This document shows, in pieces, positions 6,494-11,274 of a DNA stretch of 11,274 bases; within the stretch, counting starts at the first letter, position 1, and each line of letters starts with the position of its first letter. The DNA is from CALAEC01 sp050692915 (GTDB lineage: Bacteria > Actinomycetota > UBA4738 > CALAEC01), in NCBI GenBank assembly GCA_050692915.1, contig JBOGVU010000081.1:1-11274 (forward strand). Direction: 5' to 3'. A program made the position numbers and the translations under genes. The notes under the pieces were generated by a model. It searched no databases. It saw only the letters and a program-made list of their open reading frames with translations, and was not told the DNA's origin.

Positions 6494-6533
6494 CTTGGGT
6501 ACCAGCGTACCCAAGACAGCTGGTAGTGGTCAG
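6494..6533 (-). promoter_or_regulatory. Putative promoter and operator of the DUF6788-like gene
   Basis: CTTGGGTAC (6494-6502) and GTACCCAAG (6507-6515) are a perfect 9-bp inverted repeat with a 4-base centre, ending 2 bases from the ATG at 6492. On the minus strand a weak -35 CTGACC (6533-6528) is 18 bases from a -10-like TACGCT (6509-6504), which lies inside the repeat. A bound repressor would cover the -10 and start point. Alternatively, the repeat forms an RNA hairpin at the start of the message. The dyad itself is certain; the promoter reading is tentative. Confidence 0.5.
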
Positions 6534-6581
6534 TTTGGCTCCTGACCCTTTTCGACGGGGAGGACTTGCATCGGCTCGCGT

Positions 6582-6597
6582 TAGAATCTCGGAGAAC
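6582..6597 (+). promoter_or_regulatory. Putative -10 box and short leader of the 61-aa membrane protein
   Basis: TAGAAT at 6582-6587, preceded by GT, is the same hexamer seen before manB. Transcription would start around 6594, leaving only a few bases before ATG 6598. GGAG at 6591-6594 could serve as a Shine-Dalgarno only if the transcript starts further upstream. No good -35 is visible at 17 bases. Confidence 0.45.
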
Positions 6598-6783
6598 ATG
6601 GCGAGGAAGAGCCGATTCGATCCAGGGGGCTACGCCTACGGTGAATTGCCGGGGCCAGCGCCGGGCCAGACGCACCAGGACGCTCCGTTGTCGCCACGCG
6701 GACGTTTGGTCTGGTGGCTGGTCGTAGCGGCCCTGTTGATTGGGACTGCGGCTCTGGTGTTGACCGCACTCCTCTCAAACTGA
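6598..6783 (+). CDS. Small single-pass membrane protein, 61 aa
   Basis: This is the only supported plus-strand gene. It starts MARKSRFDPGGYAYGELPG, continues with a polar, proline-rich stretch to about residue 35 (PRGR), then one hydrophobic segment from about 37 to 59 (LVWWLVVAALLIGTAALVLT) and ends ALLSN. The positive N-terminus and PRGR before the helix favour an N-in topology with almost nothing outside. It resembles no family I can name. Evidence for coding: an ATG with GGAG and TAGAAT just upstream, a clean soluble-then-membrane layout, and mixed codon use unlike a chance shadow. It is divergent from the DUF6788-like gene with a 105-base shared upstream region, and convergent with DUF3499, with 16 bases between the two stop codons. 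Small membrane proteins of this shape are common in actinobacteria. Confidence 0.65.
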   Translation: MARKSRFDPGGYAYGELPGPAPGQTHQDAPLSPRGRLVWWLVVAALLIGTAALVLTALLSN

Positions 6784-6799
6784 CCCACCACTGACCGGC

Positions 6800-7024
6800 T
6801 CAGGCGGACGCGGCGGGGGCCAGCGGCGGGGCCGAGCGACGCTCGTCGAGCCGTCGCCACCGGTACGGGGCCGTGATCGCGTCGGCGTGGCCGGCGCAGA
6901 GGTCGAGCAGGTTCGGATCCCGCTGGGGCACCAGGTCGCCGATCCACAGGACCCGCTCCAGGTACCGCAGCGCCGCCGTGGCCGTGGCGGCCTCCCGGCA
7001 TCCCTGCTTCCCGCACAGTCGCAC
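6800..7024 (-). CDS. DUF3499 family protein, 74 aa
   Basis: DUF3499 proteins are short conserved actinobacterial proteins of unknown function usually encoded near phosphomannomutase and whiB-like genes. The protein begins VRLCGKQGCREAATATAALR, then YLERVLWIGDLVPQRD, then DLCAGHADAITAPYRWRRL. The features matching the family are the first cysteine pair (LCGKQGC), the aromatic/hydrophobic strand, and the closing DLCAGHA...T.P..W segment; together the Cys and His residues could bind a metal. GTG at 7024 is chosen because a -10 box TATGCT ends 6 bases before it, giving a leaderless message, and because family members start near the first cysteine. An upstream GTG at 7042 lies inside the promoter palindrome and is rejected. 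The C-terminus is Ala/Pro-rich (RRSAPPLAPAASA). No terminator is visible before the opposing gene. Confidence 0.82.
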   Translation of the reverse strand: MRLCGKQGCREAATATAALRYLERVLWIGDLVPQRDPNLLDLCAGHADAITAPYRWRRLDERRSAPPLAPAASA

Positions 7025-7059
7025 GGCGGGAGCATAGATCACACCGGTGTGATTCGCAA
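7025..7059 (-). promoter_or_regulatory. DUF3499 promoter with a 16-bp perfect palindrome filling its spacer
   Basis: On the minus strand: -35 TTGCGA (7059-7054), 17-bp spacer, -10 TATGCT (7036-7031), 6 bases, then GTG at 7024. The spacer consists of ATCACACCGGTGTGAT (7053-7038), a perfect 16-bp palindrome, plus one base. The placement strongly suggests an operator where a dimeric regulator would block RNA polymerase. The TNACNC/GNGTNA half-sites resemble those reported for BldD boxes, but with a 2-base instead of 1-base centre, so identity of the regulator is open. Confidence 0.72.
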
Positions 7060-7169
7060 ACCGGACCGCCGGACGGGGTCTTGTGTAGCGGGACCGTTAC
7101 CTAAGCAGGACCACGGGCGACGACCTCCGGGCTTCCGCCGGCCGGGAGGCCGAGCGACCCGAAACGCCA

Positions 7170-7195
7170 GGAAGGAGGCCCCGCGGCCTCCTTCC
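7170..7195. terminator. Strong 11-bp stem-loop in the gap upstream of DUF3499
   Basis: GGAAGGAGGCC and GGCCTCCTTCC are perfect complements around a 4-base loop (CCGC). On the minus strand the stem is followed by TGGCGTTTCG, not a clean T-run. It lies about 147 bases past the L,D-transpeptidase stop codon, and could terminate that transcript or end the possible small RNA that starts near 7265. The stem is certain; the role is inferred. Confidence 0.5.
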
Positions 7196-7208
7196 AGAAA
7201 CATCCGGA

Positions 7209-7265
7209 CAAAAGCGTACTCCGAGTTGGCCTTCCAGGTCGCCCCTTCGTGCCTCCTCGGAGTAC
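7209..7265 (-). ncRNA. Candidate small RNA or regulatory leader with closing stem
   Basis: On the minus strand GTACTCCGAG (7265-7256) pairs perfectly with CTCGGAGTAC (7225-7216), enclosing 30 bases, and is followed by GC then TTTT. A promoter-like pair ends 7 bases before the first arm, so the predicted transcript begins at the base of the stem. That fits a compact structured RNA of about 57 bases with a weak terminator, or a longer leader running to the 7170-7195 hairpin or into DUF3499. It does not match any RNA family I can recognise. Confidence 0.35.
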
Positions 7266-7301
7266 AAATATCATCCTATCGGTACCCCGCCGTGCGCGCA
7301 A
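7266..7301 (-). promoter_or_regulatory. Putative promoter of the candidate RNA at 7265
   Basis: On the minus strand TTGCGC (7301-7296), a 17-bp spacer and TAGGAT (7278-7273) match the vegetative sigma pattern seen at the other promoters of this window. The predicted start is at 7266-7265. It lies just beyond the 3' end of the L,D-transpeptidase gene, and no start codon with convincing coding sequence follows it. Confidence 0.45.
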
Positions 7302-7341
7302 GGCGAGGGACGGGTTTTGTCACTCTTTCCAGAGGGCGGCG

Positions 7342-8406
7342 CTATGAGACGATGTGCGCGGTCGTCCCGATGGGGACGATCTCGTACAGCTCCTCGACGT
7401 CGTCCATGAACATCCGGACGCAGCCGTGCGAGGCGTAGCTGCCGATCGAGTACGAGGCCGAGGTGCCGTGGATCCGGATCCCCGGCGCGTCGAGGTACAG
7501 GGCCCGGGTGCCCAGAGGGTTGCTCGGGCCGCCCGGGATCATGTCCGGGAGGCTGGCCCCCCAGCCATCGGGTGCCGGGTTGATCCACACGGGGTTCTCG
7601 CGCTTGTCCCAGATCGTCCACTCCCCCGTCGGGGTGGGGTACTGCGCGGAGCCCGCGGCCACCGGGTACGCCTTCACCTTCCGGAGCCCCTGGTACAGGG
7701 TCAGCTCGAGCTCGGACAGATCGACCACGATCGTGTGGCCCAGCTCGTCGCGGCCCACCTCGGGCTCGATCCGCTGGGTGGGCAGCTCCACCCTGACCGA
7801 GCCGTCCATCACCGCGGCCCGGAGGGCCTGCTTCGCCCCCCGCATGGGGAGCTCTCGACCGAACTTCGGCCGCTGGAGCACCAGCTCCCCGTCGACGTAA
7901 TCCACGGAGGCATTCGACGGATCCACGGCCACGCTCTCGGCGGCAGTCGTCACGAACTCGCGGATCCGGGGTACGTCGGTGCGGTACCGGACCAGAGCGT
8001 CGTGGGCGATGGGCCGGTTCAGGACCCGGCGGAACACCCGCTCGGGCCACGCGTACCCCCCGTTCAACGCCAGGGCCTCGTCGACCACGGCCTCGACCTC
8101 GGCGCCGGTCCCCAGGTCCCAGGGGGTCACCCGCCACACCTGGTCGCCGGCCTCGACCACGATCTGACGGCCGAGGTCGGTCTCGATCTCGGCCTGCACG
8201 GCCGCCACCGCCTCGTTCCGGGTCATCTCCCCGACGTCGACGCCGGCGATGGTCACCCCCGGCAGGAGCCGGTCGGCGGTGGCCGCGTCGTACCGGTACG
8301 ACGCATAGGCCGTTCCACCACCCAGGAGTAGGATCCCCAGGGCGATCGAGACCACGACGGGGGCACTCCCCCTCGTGCGTGGGGCCACGTGACGCCTGTT
8401 CCTCAC
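7342..8406 (-). CDS. Membrane-anchored L,D-transpeptidase (YkuD domain)
   Basis: Cross-links peptidoglycan stem peptides (3-3 links) outside the membrane, a penicillin-insensitive route prominent in actinobacteria. 354 aa. An N-terminal basic stretch (MRNRRHVAPRTRG) precedes one membrane anchor (about 16-36). Next comes LPGVTIAGVDVGEMTRNEAV (47-66), the start of a VanW-associated/PG_binding_4-type region extending to about 215. The YkuD catalytic domain (about 224-354) carries VVDLSELELTLY, YPVAAGSAQYPTPTGEWTI, IRIHGTSA with His313, and the signature SHGCVRM (326-332) with nucleophile Cys329. All catalytic residues are present. GTG at 8406 is chosen because a complete -35/-10 pair ends 7 bases upstream, so the mRNA is probably leaderless. 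It is transcribed separately from the DUF5719 gene upstream (42-base gap). Confidence 0.94.
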   Translation of the reverse strand: MRNRRHVAPRTRGSAPVVVSIALGILLLGGGTAYASYRYDAATADRLLPGVTIAGVDVGEMTRNEAVAAVQAEIETDLGRQIVVEAGDQVWRVTPWDLGTGAEVEAVVDEALALNGGYAWPERVFRRVLNRPIAHDALVRYRTDVPRIREFVTTAAESVAVDPSNASVDYVDGELVLQRPKFGRELPMRGAKQALRAAVMDGSVRVELPTQRIEPEVGRDELGHTIVVDLSELELTLYQGLRKVKAYPVAAGSAQYPTPTGEWTIWDKRENPVWINPAPDGWGASLPDMIPGGPSNPLGTRALYLDAPGIRIHGTSASYSIGSYASHGCVRMFMDDVEELYEIVPIGTTAHIVS

Positions 8407-8441
8407 GATAAGGATGGTACCCAGAGTGCGGGTTCCGTCAA
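8407..8441 (-). promoter_or_regulatory. Promoter of the L,D-transpeptidase gene, leaderless
   Basis: On the minus strand TTGACG (8441-8436), a 16-bp spacer and TACCAT (8419-8414), then 7 bases to the GTG at 8406. This is the best sigma-70-type match in the window. The predicted start of transcription coincides with the start codon, and no Shine-Dalgarno is present. Confidence 0.7.
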
Positions 8442-8448
8442 CCCCCGT

Positions 8449-9885
8449 TCACCCGACGGGGACGCCCACGGCCACCGCGTACGTCCTGCGGTCGAGCGAG
8501 ACCTGGGCCGGGACCACCAAGCCACCGGCAGACTCCACCAGGACCGCCACCGGTGTCGATGGGAGCTCGAGGTGGGCGAACGCGCCCGCCGGGACCTCGA
8601 TCACCTCCGGCCGTGCCTCCTGCCCTCCCAGAACGGACACGGTGACCTCGGCCGGGCCGCCCCCGGGGTTCTGCAGCAGCAATGCGGCCGGACCCCCCTC
8701 GGGCGGCGTGGCCGGCAGGACCACCCACCTCGTCGCGCCGGCGGGAGCCCCGCCCGTGGCGGCCAGGTCGCCCGGCTCCGGCTCCGGCGGTTCCTGCGGC
8801 TCCTCCCTTCGGCCCCCTCCGCCACCGCCCTGTGCGCCGCCGCCCTGTGGGCCGCCACCTCGTCGCTCCCGCCGTGCCGTCGGCGCCGGCTCGGGGACTG
8901 GGGGGACCAGCAGTCGCCCGGCCAGAAGCGGGGCCGCGCCCTCGCCCTCGACCAGCACCCCTCCCCCCTCCTGGGGGAGGTCGAACGCCGCCGACGATCC
9001 GCCCGGCACCGACTCCAGGTCTAGCAGCGGGGTCTGCCCCCCCTGGCCCAGCGCGTCGGCCCGGAACGCCGCCTCGTCGCCGGCCGTGGACACCACCAGT
9101 CGGCCCGATGCCGGTTCCCCGGTCCCGGGGAGGACCCATGAACGGGCCGCCGCCGGTGTCCCCACGACCGTCCGCACCCCCGCCGGCGACACGGTCACCC
9201 CGCCAACCACCACCCGGCCCAGGTGGGCCACCACCTCGGCGGCCACTCCGGGCTCCCCCAGAGCGAACCGGCCCATCGACACTGCCTTCACCTGGCCGGG
9301 GTCGAGCACCAGCCCCCTGAGCCGACCGTGGCCGATCGGCCCCCCCTCGCCGAGGAGGCGCACGTCGATCACGGCTTCGGACCCGAAGGGGTTGTGGATC
9401 ACTACGGTGGCGTCCTGGCCCCGAAGGGTGCTGGCCTCCGACACGAACCACTCGGTGGCCGGCTGGTCGGCGCACGGCTCGGCGCCGACCCCGCCCTCCC
9501 CGTCGGGACGGGCAGTCACCATCCCCGCCGCCACGGCCGATCCGAAGAACTCCACGACGGTGGCCGAAGCCATCTCTGGTGCGGGGACCTCGATGTAGGC
9601 GTGCGTGCCGGGAGCCACCGTCGAGGCGGTCGACCCCGGGGGGCCGGCGCCCGTCCGGCTGGTCACGATCACGTCCGAGGGGACCTCCGTCGGATTCGCC
9701 ACCACGATCCACGCCCGCCACCCCTGGCCGCCGCCGTGAGGGCAGTACCAGGCTCCGGAGACGCCCGGCCCGGCGGCCGACGGGTGCCGCGGCGCCGCCC
9801 CGATGCGCCGCTCCATGGCCACCCCACCGGCCACGACCGCCGCCGAGACGGCCGCCGCAACGACGAGCCGGGTCCGCGGCGTCAC
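8449..9885 (-). CDS. DUF5719-type exported protein
   Basis: A 478-aa protein with an N-terminal membrane anchor or signal (LVVAAAVSAAVVAGGVA, about 7-23) and a long outer part. It opens with GAWYCPHGGG (44-53), as in DUF5719 proteins of actinobacteria, which are found beside a large glycosyltransferase and have no known activity. Three similar beta segments each carry a hydrophobic run then NP: WIVVANPTEVPSDVIV (59-74), TVVIHNPFGSEAVIDV (160-175) and ALLLQNPGGGPAEVTV (400-415). They suggest repeated beta-sandwich units. Residues about 337-372 are a Gly-, Arg-, Gln-, then Pro/Glu-rich linker. The only cysteines noted are Cys48 and Cys138, which could form a disulfide. The GTG start at 9885 overlaps the upstream gene stop as GTGA, so the two products are co-translated and probably work together at the envelope. 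Confidence 0.82.
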   Translation of the reverse strand: MTPRTRLVVAAAVSAAVVAGGVAMERRIGAAPRHPSAAGPGVSGAWYCPHGGGQGWRAWIVVANPTEVPSDVIVTSRTGAGPPGSTASTVAPGTHAYIEVPAPEMASATVVEFFGSAVAAGMVTARPDGEGGVGAEPCADQPATEWFVSEASTLRGQDATVVIHNPFGSEAVIDVRLLGEGGPIGHGRLRGLVLDPGQVKAVSMGRFALGEPGVAAEVVAHLGRVVVGGVTVSPAGVRTVVGTPAAARSWVLPGTGEPASGRLVVSTAGDEAAFRADALGQGGQTPLLDLESVPGGSSAAFDLPQEGGGVLVEGEGAAPLLAGRLLVPPVPEPAPTARRERRGGGPQGGGAQGGGGGGRREEPQEPPEPEPGDLAATGGAPAGATRWVVLPATPPEGGPAALLLQNPGGGPAEVTVSVLGGQEARPEVIEVPAGAFAHLELPSTPVAVLVESAGGLVVPAQVSLDRRTYAVAVGVPVG

Positions 9886-11274
9886 GTCCGGCTCACCTCA
9901 GGTACCGCCGGGGCCTCAACGGTCGCGGCCACCACCCTCCTGCGGGTGGGTCGCTCGTCCCGGGCGGTTCGCCGGATCGACCAGAGCGCCACGGCCCACA
10001 GCACGCCCAGACCGGCGAGCTCGAGCGTCCGTCTGGTTCCACCCTCGAAGCTGACCGTCACCGGCCCGGGCAAACCCTCGAACCCCAGGGCCCAGCCGAA
10101 CGCGGGGAACGGGACCACTTCCCCCGCAGGCGATCGAGCCCGCCACCTTGGGTCGAACCGGTCCGTAACGAGCACGAGCGAGACGCCTCCCTCAGGGGCG
10201 GTGCCCCTGAGCACCTCCGGCCCCCCGTGCAGGCGGCCTGCCGTGGCTCCGCTCACGTGTGCTGCCGCCAGGAGGGCCTCCGACCGGGCCGCCGCCACCG
10301 CCGTCTCCCCGGGGAGCACCGCGGCCGGCGGCACGGCCCGAGCGTTCCGATAGATCGACAACCCGCCGGCCCGCTGCACCAGGTCCAGGTCCACCTGGTC
10401 GCCGAGTCGCTGGGCCGCCAGGACCGGCAGGCGGTCCTCGCCGGCGACCACGTACCGGATCCCCATGGGCCCGAGCAGCGCGCCGGCGTGGCTGATCCGT
10501 CCCTCCAGCATCGCCGTCAGGATGGCCTCCACTCGCGCCAGTGCCGTCCCGTCCGGCGGCATGCCGATGGCCAGGAGGGACCGGCCGGCGCGGCCGGTCA
10601 CCCCGTACGCGACCTCGGCCCCCTGGGTGACCGCCACACCCTCAGGGTCGCTACCGGGAGGAGGGAACGGCAGGCCGTCGTCGGCCGCGAGCCACAGCAC
10701 CCGGAATGGTGTGCCGGGCTCGGTCGACGTCACCACGGGCCAGGCAGGGGCCACCCGCTCCCGTCCCACGGCCCAATCGCCGGGGAGGATCCGGATGACC
10801 TGTCCGGCGAGACCGAGGACCAGCACCGTGGTCGTCAGCGCCGCCACGATCTGGGGGGTCCCGAACGCGGCCCGGCGGACGCCGTGCGGCATCCCCGCTA
10901 CGCCCAGTCCCACCAGGAACGCCAGCGATAGCGCGGAGGCGGCCACGTACGGCACCGGATCGTCGATCGGAAGGGGGAGCCGGCCGGCCGCGGCGAGCCA
11001 GGCCAGCGGGATCCCGGCAGCCGCGGTGAACAGGGCTCGCCAGGCGGCTCGCCGCTCCGCGGCCACCGCGAAGGCCAGAACCCCCGCCACCGGCAGGAAC
11101 GCGGCTGTCACGCCCGACCCGGGCCCCGGTCCGGGGGCCAGCAGGAGCAGGTCGACGAACCGCGCCCGGGCCGGCGGGCCCGGGGTACCGCCCGCCTGGA
11201 CCAGCGTGGTCACGAACGGGAAGAGAAGGAGCGCGGCCACCGCGGCGGTCCCCGCGGCCAGGAGCAGCCCCGGG
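9882..11274 (-). CDS. C-terminal part of a large polytopic glycosyltransferase-like membrane protein
   Basis: Only the last 463 residues lie in the window; the reading frame stays open to the right edge, so the start is outside. Visible: about five membrane segments in the first 160 residues (for example VTAAFLPVAGVLAFAVAAE, YVAASALSLAFLVGLGVAGM and IVAALTTTVLVLGLAGQVI), then a soluble domain of about 250 residues, probably outside the cell, and a last membrane helix (LELAGLGVLWAVALWSI) with a basic tail (RRTARDERPTRRR). The soluble domain contains RISHAGALLGPMGIRYVV and SIYRNARAVPPAAVL, which I associate with the C-terminal domain of actinobacterial family-2 glycosyltransferases encoded before DUF5719 genes. 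No catalytic glycosyltransferase motif is in this fragment, so the name rests on layout and neighbour. It is coupled to the DUF5719 gene by a GTGA overlap. Confidence 0.72.
   Translation of the reverse strand, partial: PGLLLAAGTAAVAALLLFPFVTTLVQAGGTPGPPARARFVDLLLLAPGPGPGSGVTAAFLPVAGVLAFAVAAERRAAWRALFTAAAGIPLAWLAAAGRLPLPIDDPVPYVAASALSLAFLVGLGVAGMPHGVRRAAFGTPQIVAALTTTVLVLGLAGQVIRILPGDWAVGRERVAPAWPVVTSTEPGTPFRVLWLAADDGLPFPPPGSDPEGVAVTQGAEVAYGVTGRAGRSLLAIGMPPDGTALARVEAILTAMLEGRISHAGALLGPMGIRYVVAGEDRLPVLAAQRLGDQVDLDLVQRAGGLSIYRNARAVPPAAVLPGETAVAAARSEALLAAAHVSGATAGRLHGGPEVLRGTAPEGGVSLVLVTDRFDPRWRARSPAGEVVPFPAFGWALGFEGLPGPVTVSFEGGTRRTLELAGLGVLWAVALWSIRRTARDERPTRRRVVAATVEAPAVPEVSRT

Larger units (their letters stand above)
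7025..7341. other. 317-base non-coding stretch between L,D-transpeptidase and DUF3499
   Basis: No convincing gene lies here on either strand. It holds, right to left, a tiny CTCT/AGAG dyad just after the transpeptidase stop, the promoter-like pair at 7301-7273, the 10-bp stem at 7265-7216, the 11-bp stem at 7195-7170, a featureless GC-rich section, and the DUF3499 promoter at 7059-7025. Its base composition is more AT-rich around 7196-7280 than the surrounding genes. Confidence 0.7.

Noticed and set aside
7101..7301. 66-aa minus-strand frame in the non-coding gap, and a second frame there reading WKANSEYAFVRMFLEGG
   Set aside because: The first crosses both stem-loops and has no ribosome binding site or recognisable sequence. 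The second reads slightly protein-like but has a stop upstream and no plausible start codon before that segment. A decayed gene fragment cannot be excluded.
7209..7301. tRNA, SRP RNA, or known riboswitch in the gap
   Set aside because: I found no cloverleaf, no SRP GNAR-loop context and no c-di-AMP or other riboswitch core, so it is left as an unassigned candidate.
7354..8331. 325-codon open frame on the plus strand
   Set aside because: It is antisense to the L,D-transpeptidase, which has the complete SHGCVRM signature. The translated sequence is His/Gly/Arg-rich with no recognisable domain.
490..8422. Recurrent GGTACC in several promoter regions (near 494, 6499, 7281, 8416)
   Set aside because: The same hexamer also occurs inside genes (for example near 1926, 6961, 9903, 11184), so in this composition it is not evidence for a shared regulator.
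1..11274. CRISPR array, transposase, integrase or phage genes
   Set aside because: No regularly spaced direct repeats, no terminal repeats with target duplications and no recombinase-like proteins were seen.

Overview
The window is very GC-rich bacterial DNA (about 70% by eye). Nearly every gene lies on the minus strand and many are translationally coupled. Its gene families point to an actinobacterium (Actinomycetota). A DUF5719-type secreted protein, a large membrane glycosyltransferase, a DUF3499 protein, phosphomannomutase, a Trm112-like protein, a phosphosugar isomerase and S-adenosylhomocysteine hydrolase form a block familiar from actinobacterial chromosomes. The archaeal/Thermotoga-type AHCY and the absence of whiB from the window suggest a deep-branching or uncultured lineage, but this is inference.

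Read in transcription order (right to left): (1) 11274-8449, the C-terminal part of a polytopic glycosyltransferase-like membrane protein overlapping by GTGA a DUF5719-type exported protein. (2) 8406-7342, an anchored L,D-transpeptidase with its own clear promoter and a probably leaderless GTG start. (3) 7341-7025, a 317-base non-coding stretch with two strong stem-loops, a possible small RNA or leader with its own promoter, and the DUF3499 promoter, whose 17-bp spacer is almost entirely a perfect 16-bp palindrome. (4) 7024-6800, the DUF3499 gene. (5) 6783-5917, an unusual patch of tiny genes: a 61-aa membrane protein (the only plus-strand gene), a 102-aa DUF6788-like Cys/His protein bracketed by two perfect inverted repeats, and a 64-aa zinc ribbon. 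(6) 5820-1176, a tight sugar-phosphate and purine/methyl-cycle operon: phosphomannomutase, Trm112-like protein, phosphoglucose/phosphomannose isomerase, purine nucleoside phosphorylase, AHCY. The junctions up to the phosphorylase are stop/start overlaps (TGATG, GTGA, ATGA); AHCY follows after a 10-base gap. (7) 1194-1, a 221-aa protein of unknown function and a ComF-family phosphoribosyltransferase cut by the window edge.

Functionally, the right half concerns the cell envelope (glycosyltransferase, exported DUF5719 protein, peptidoglycan cross-linking). The mannose enzymes can supply hexose-6-phosphate/mannose-1-phosphate for envelope glycans. AHCY plus PNP can remove the nucleoside by-product of SAM-dependent methylation. 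No CRISPR array, tRNA, rRNA, transposase or phage gene was seen. The least explained parts are 5917-7301 (small genes, palindromes, possible RNA) and the 221-aa protein.
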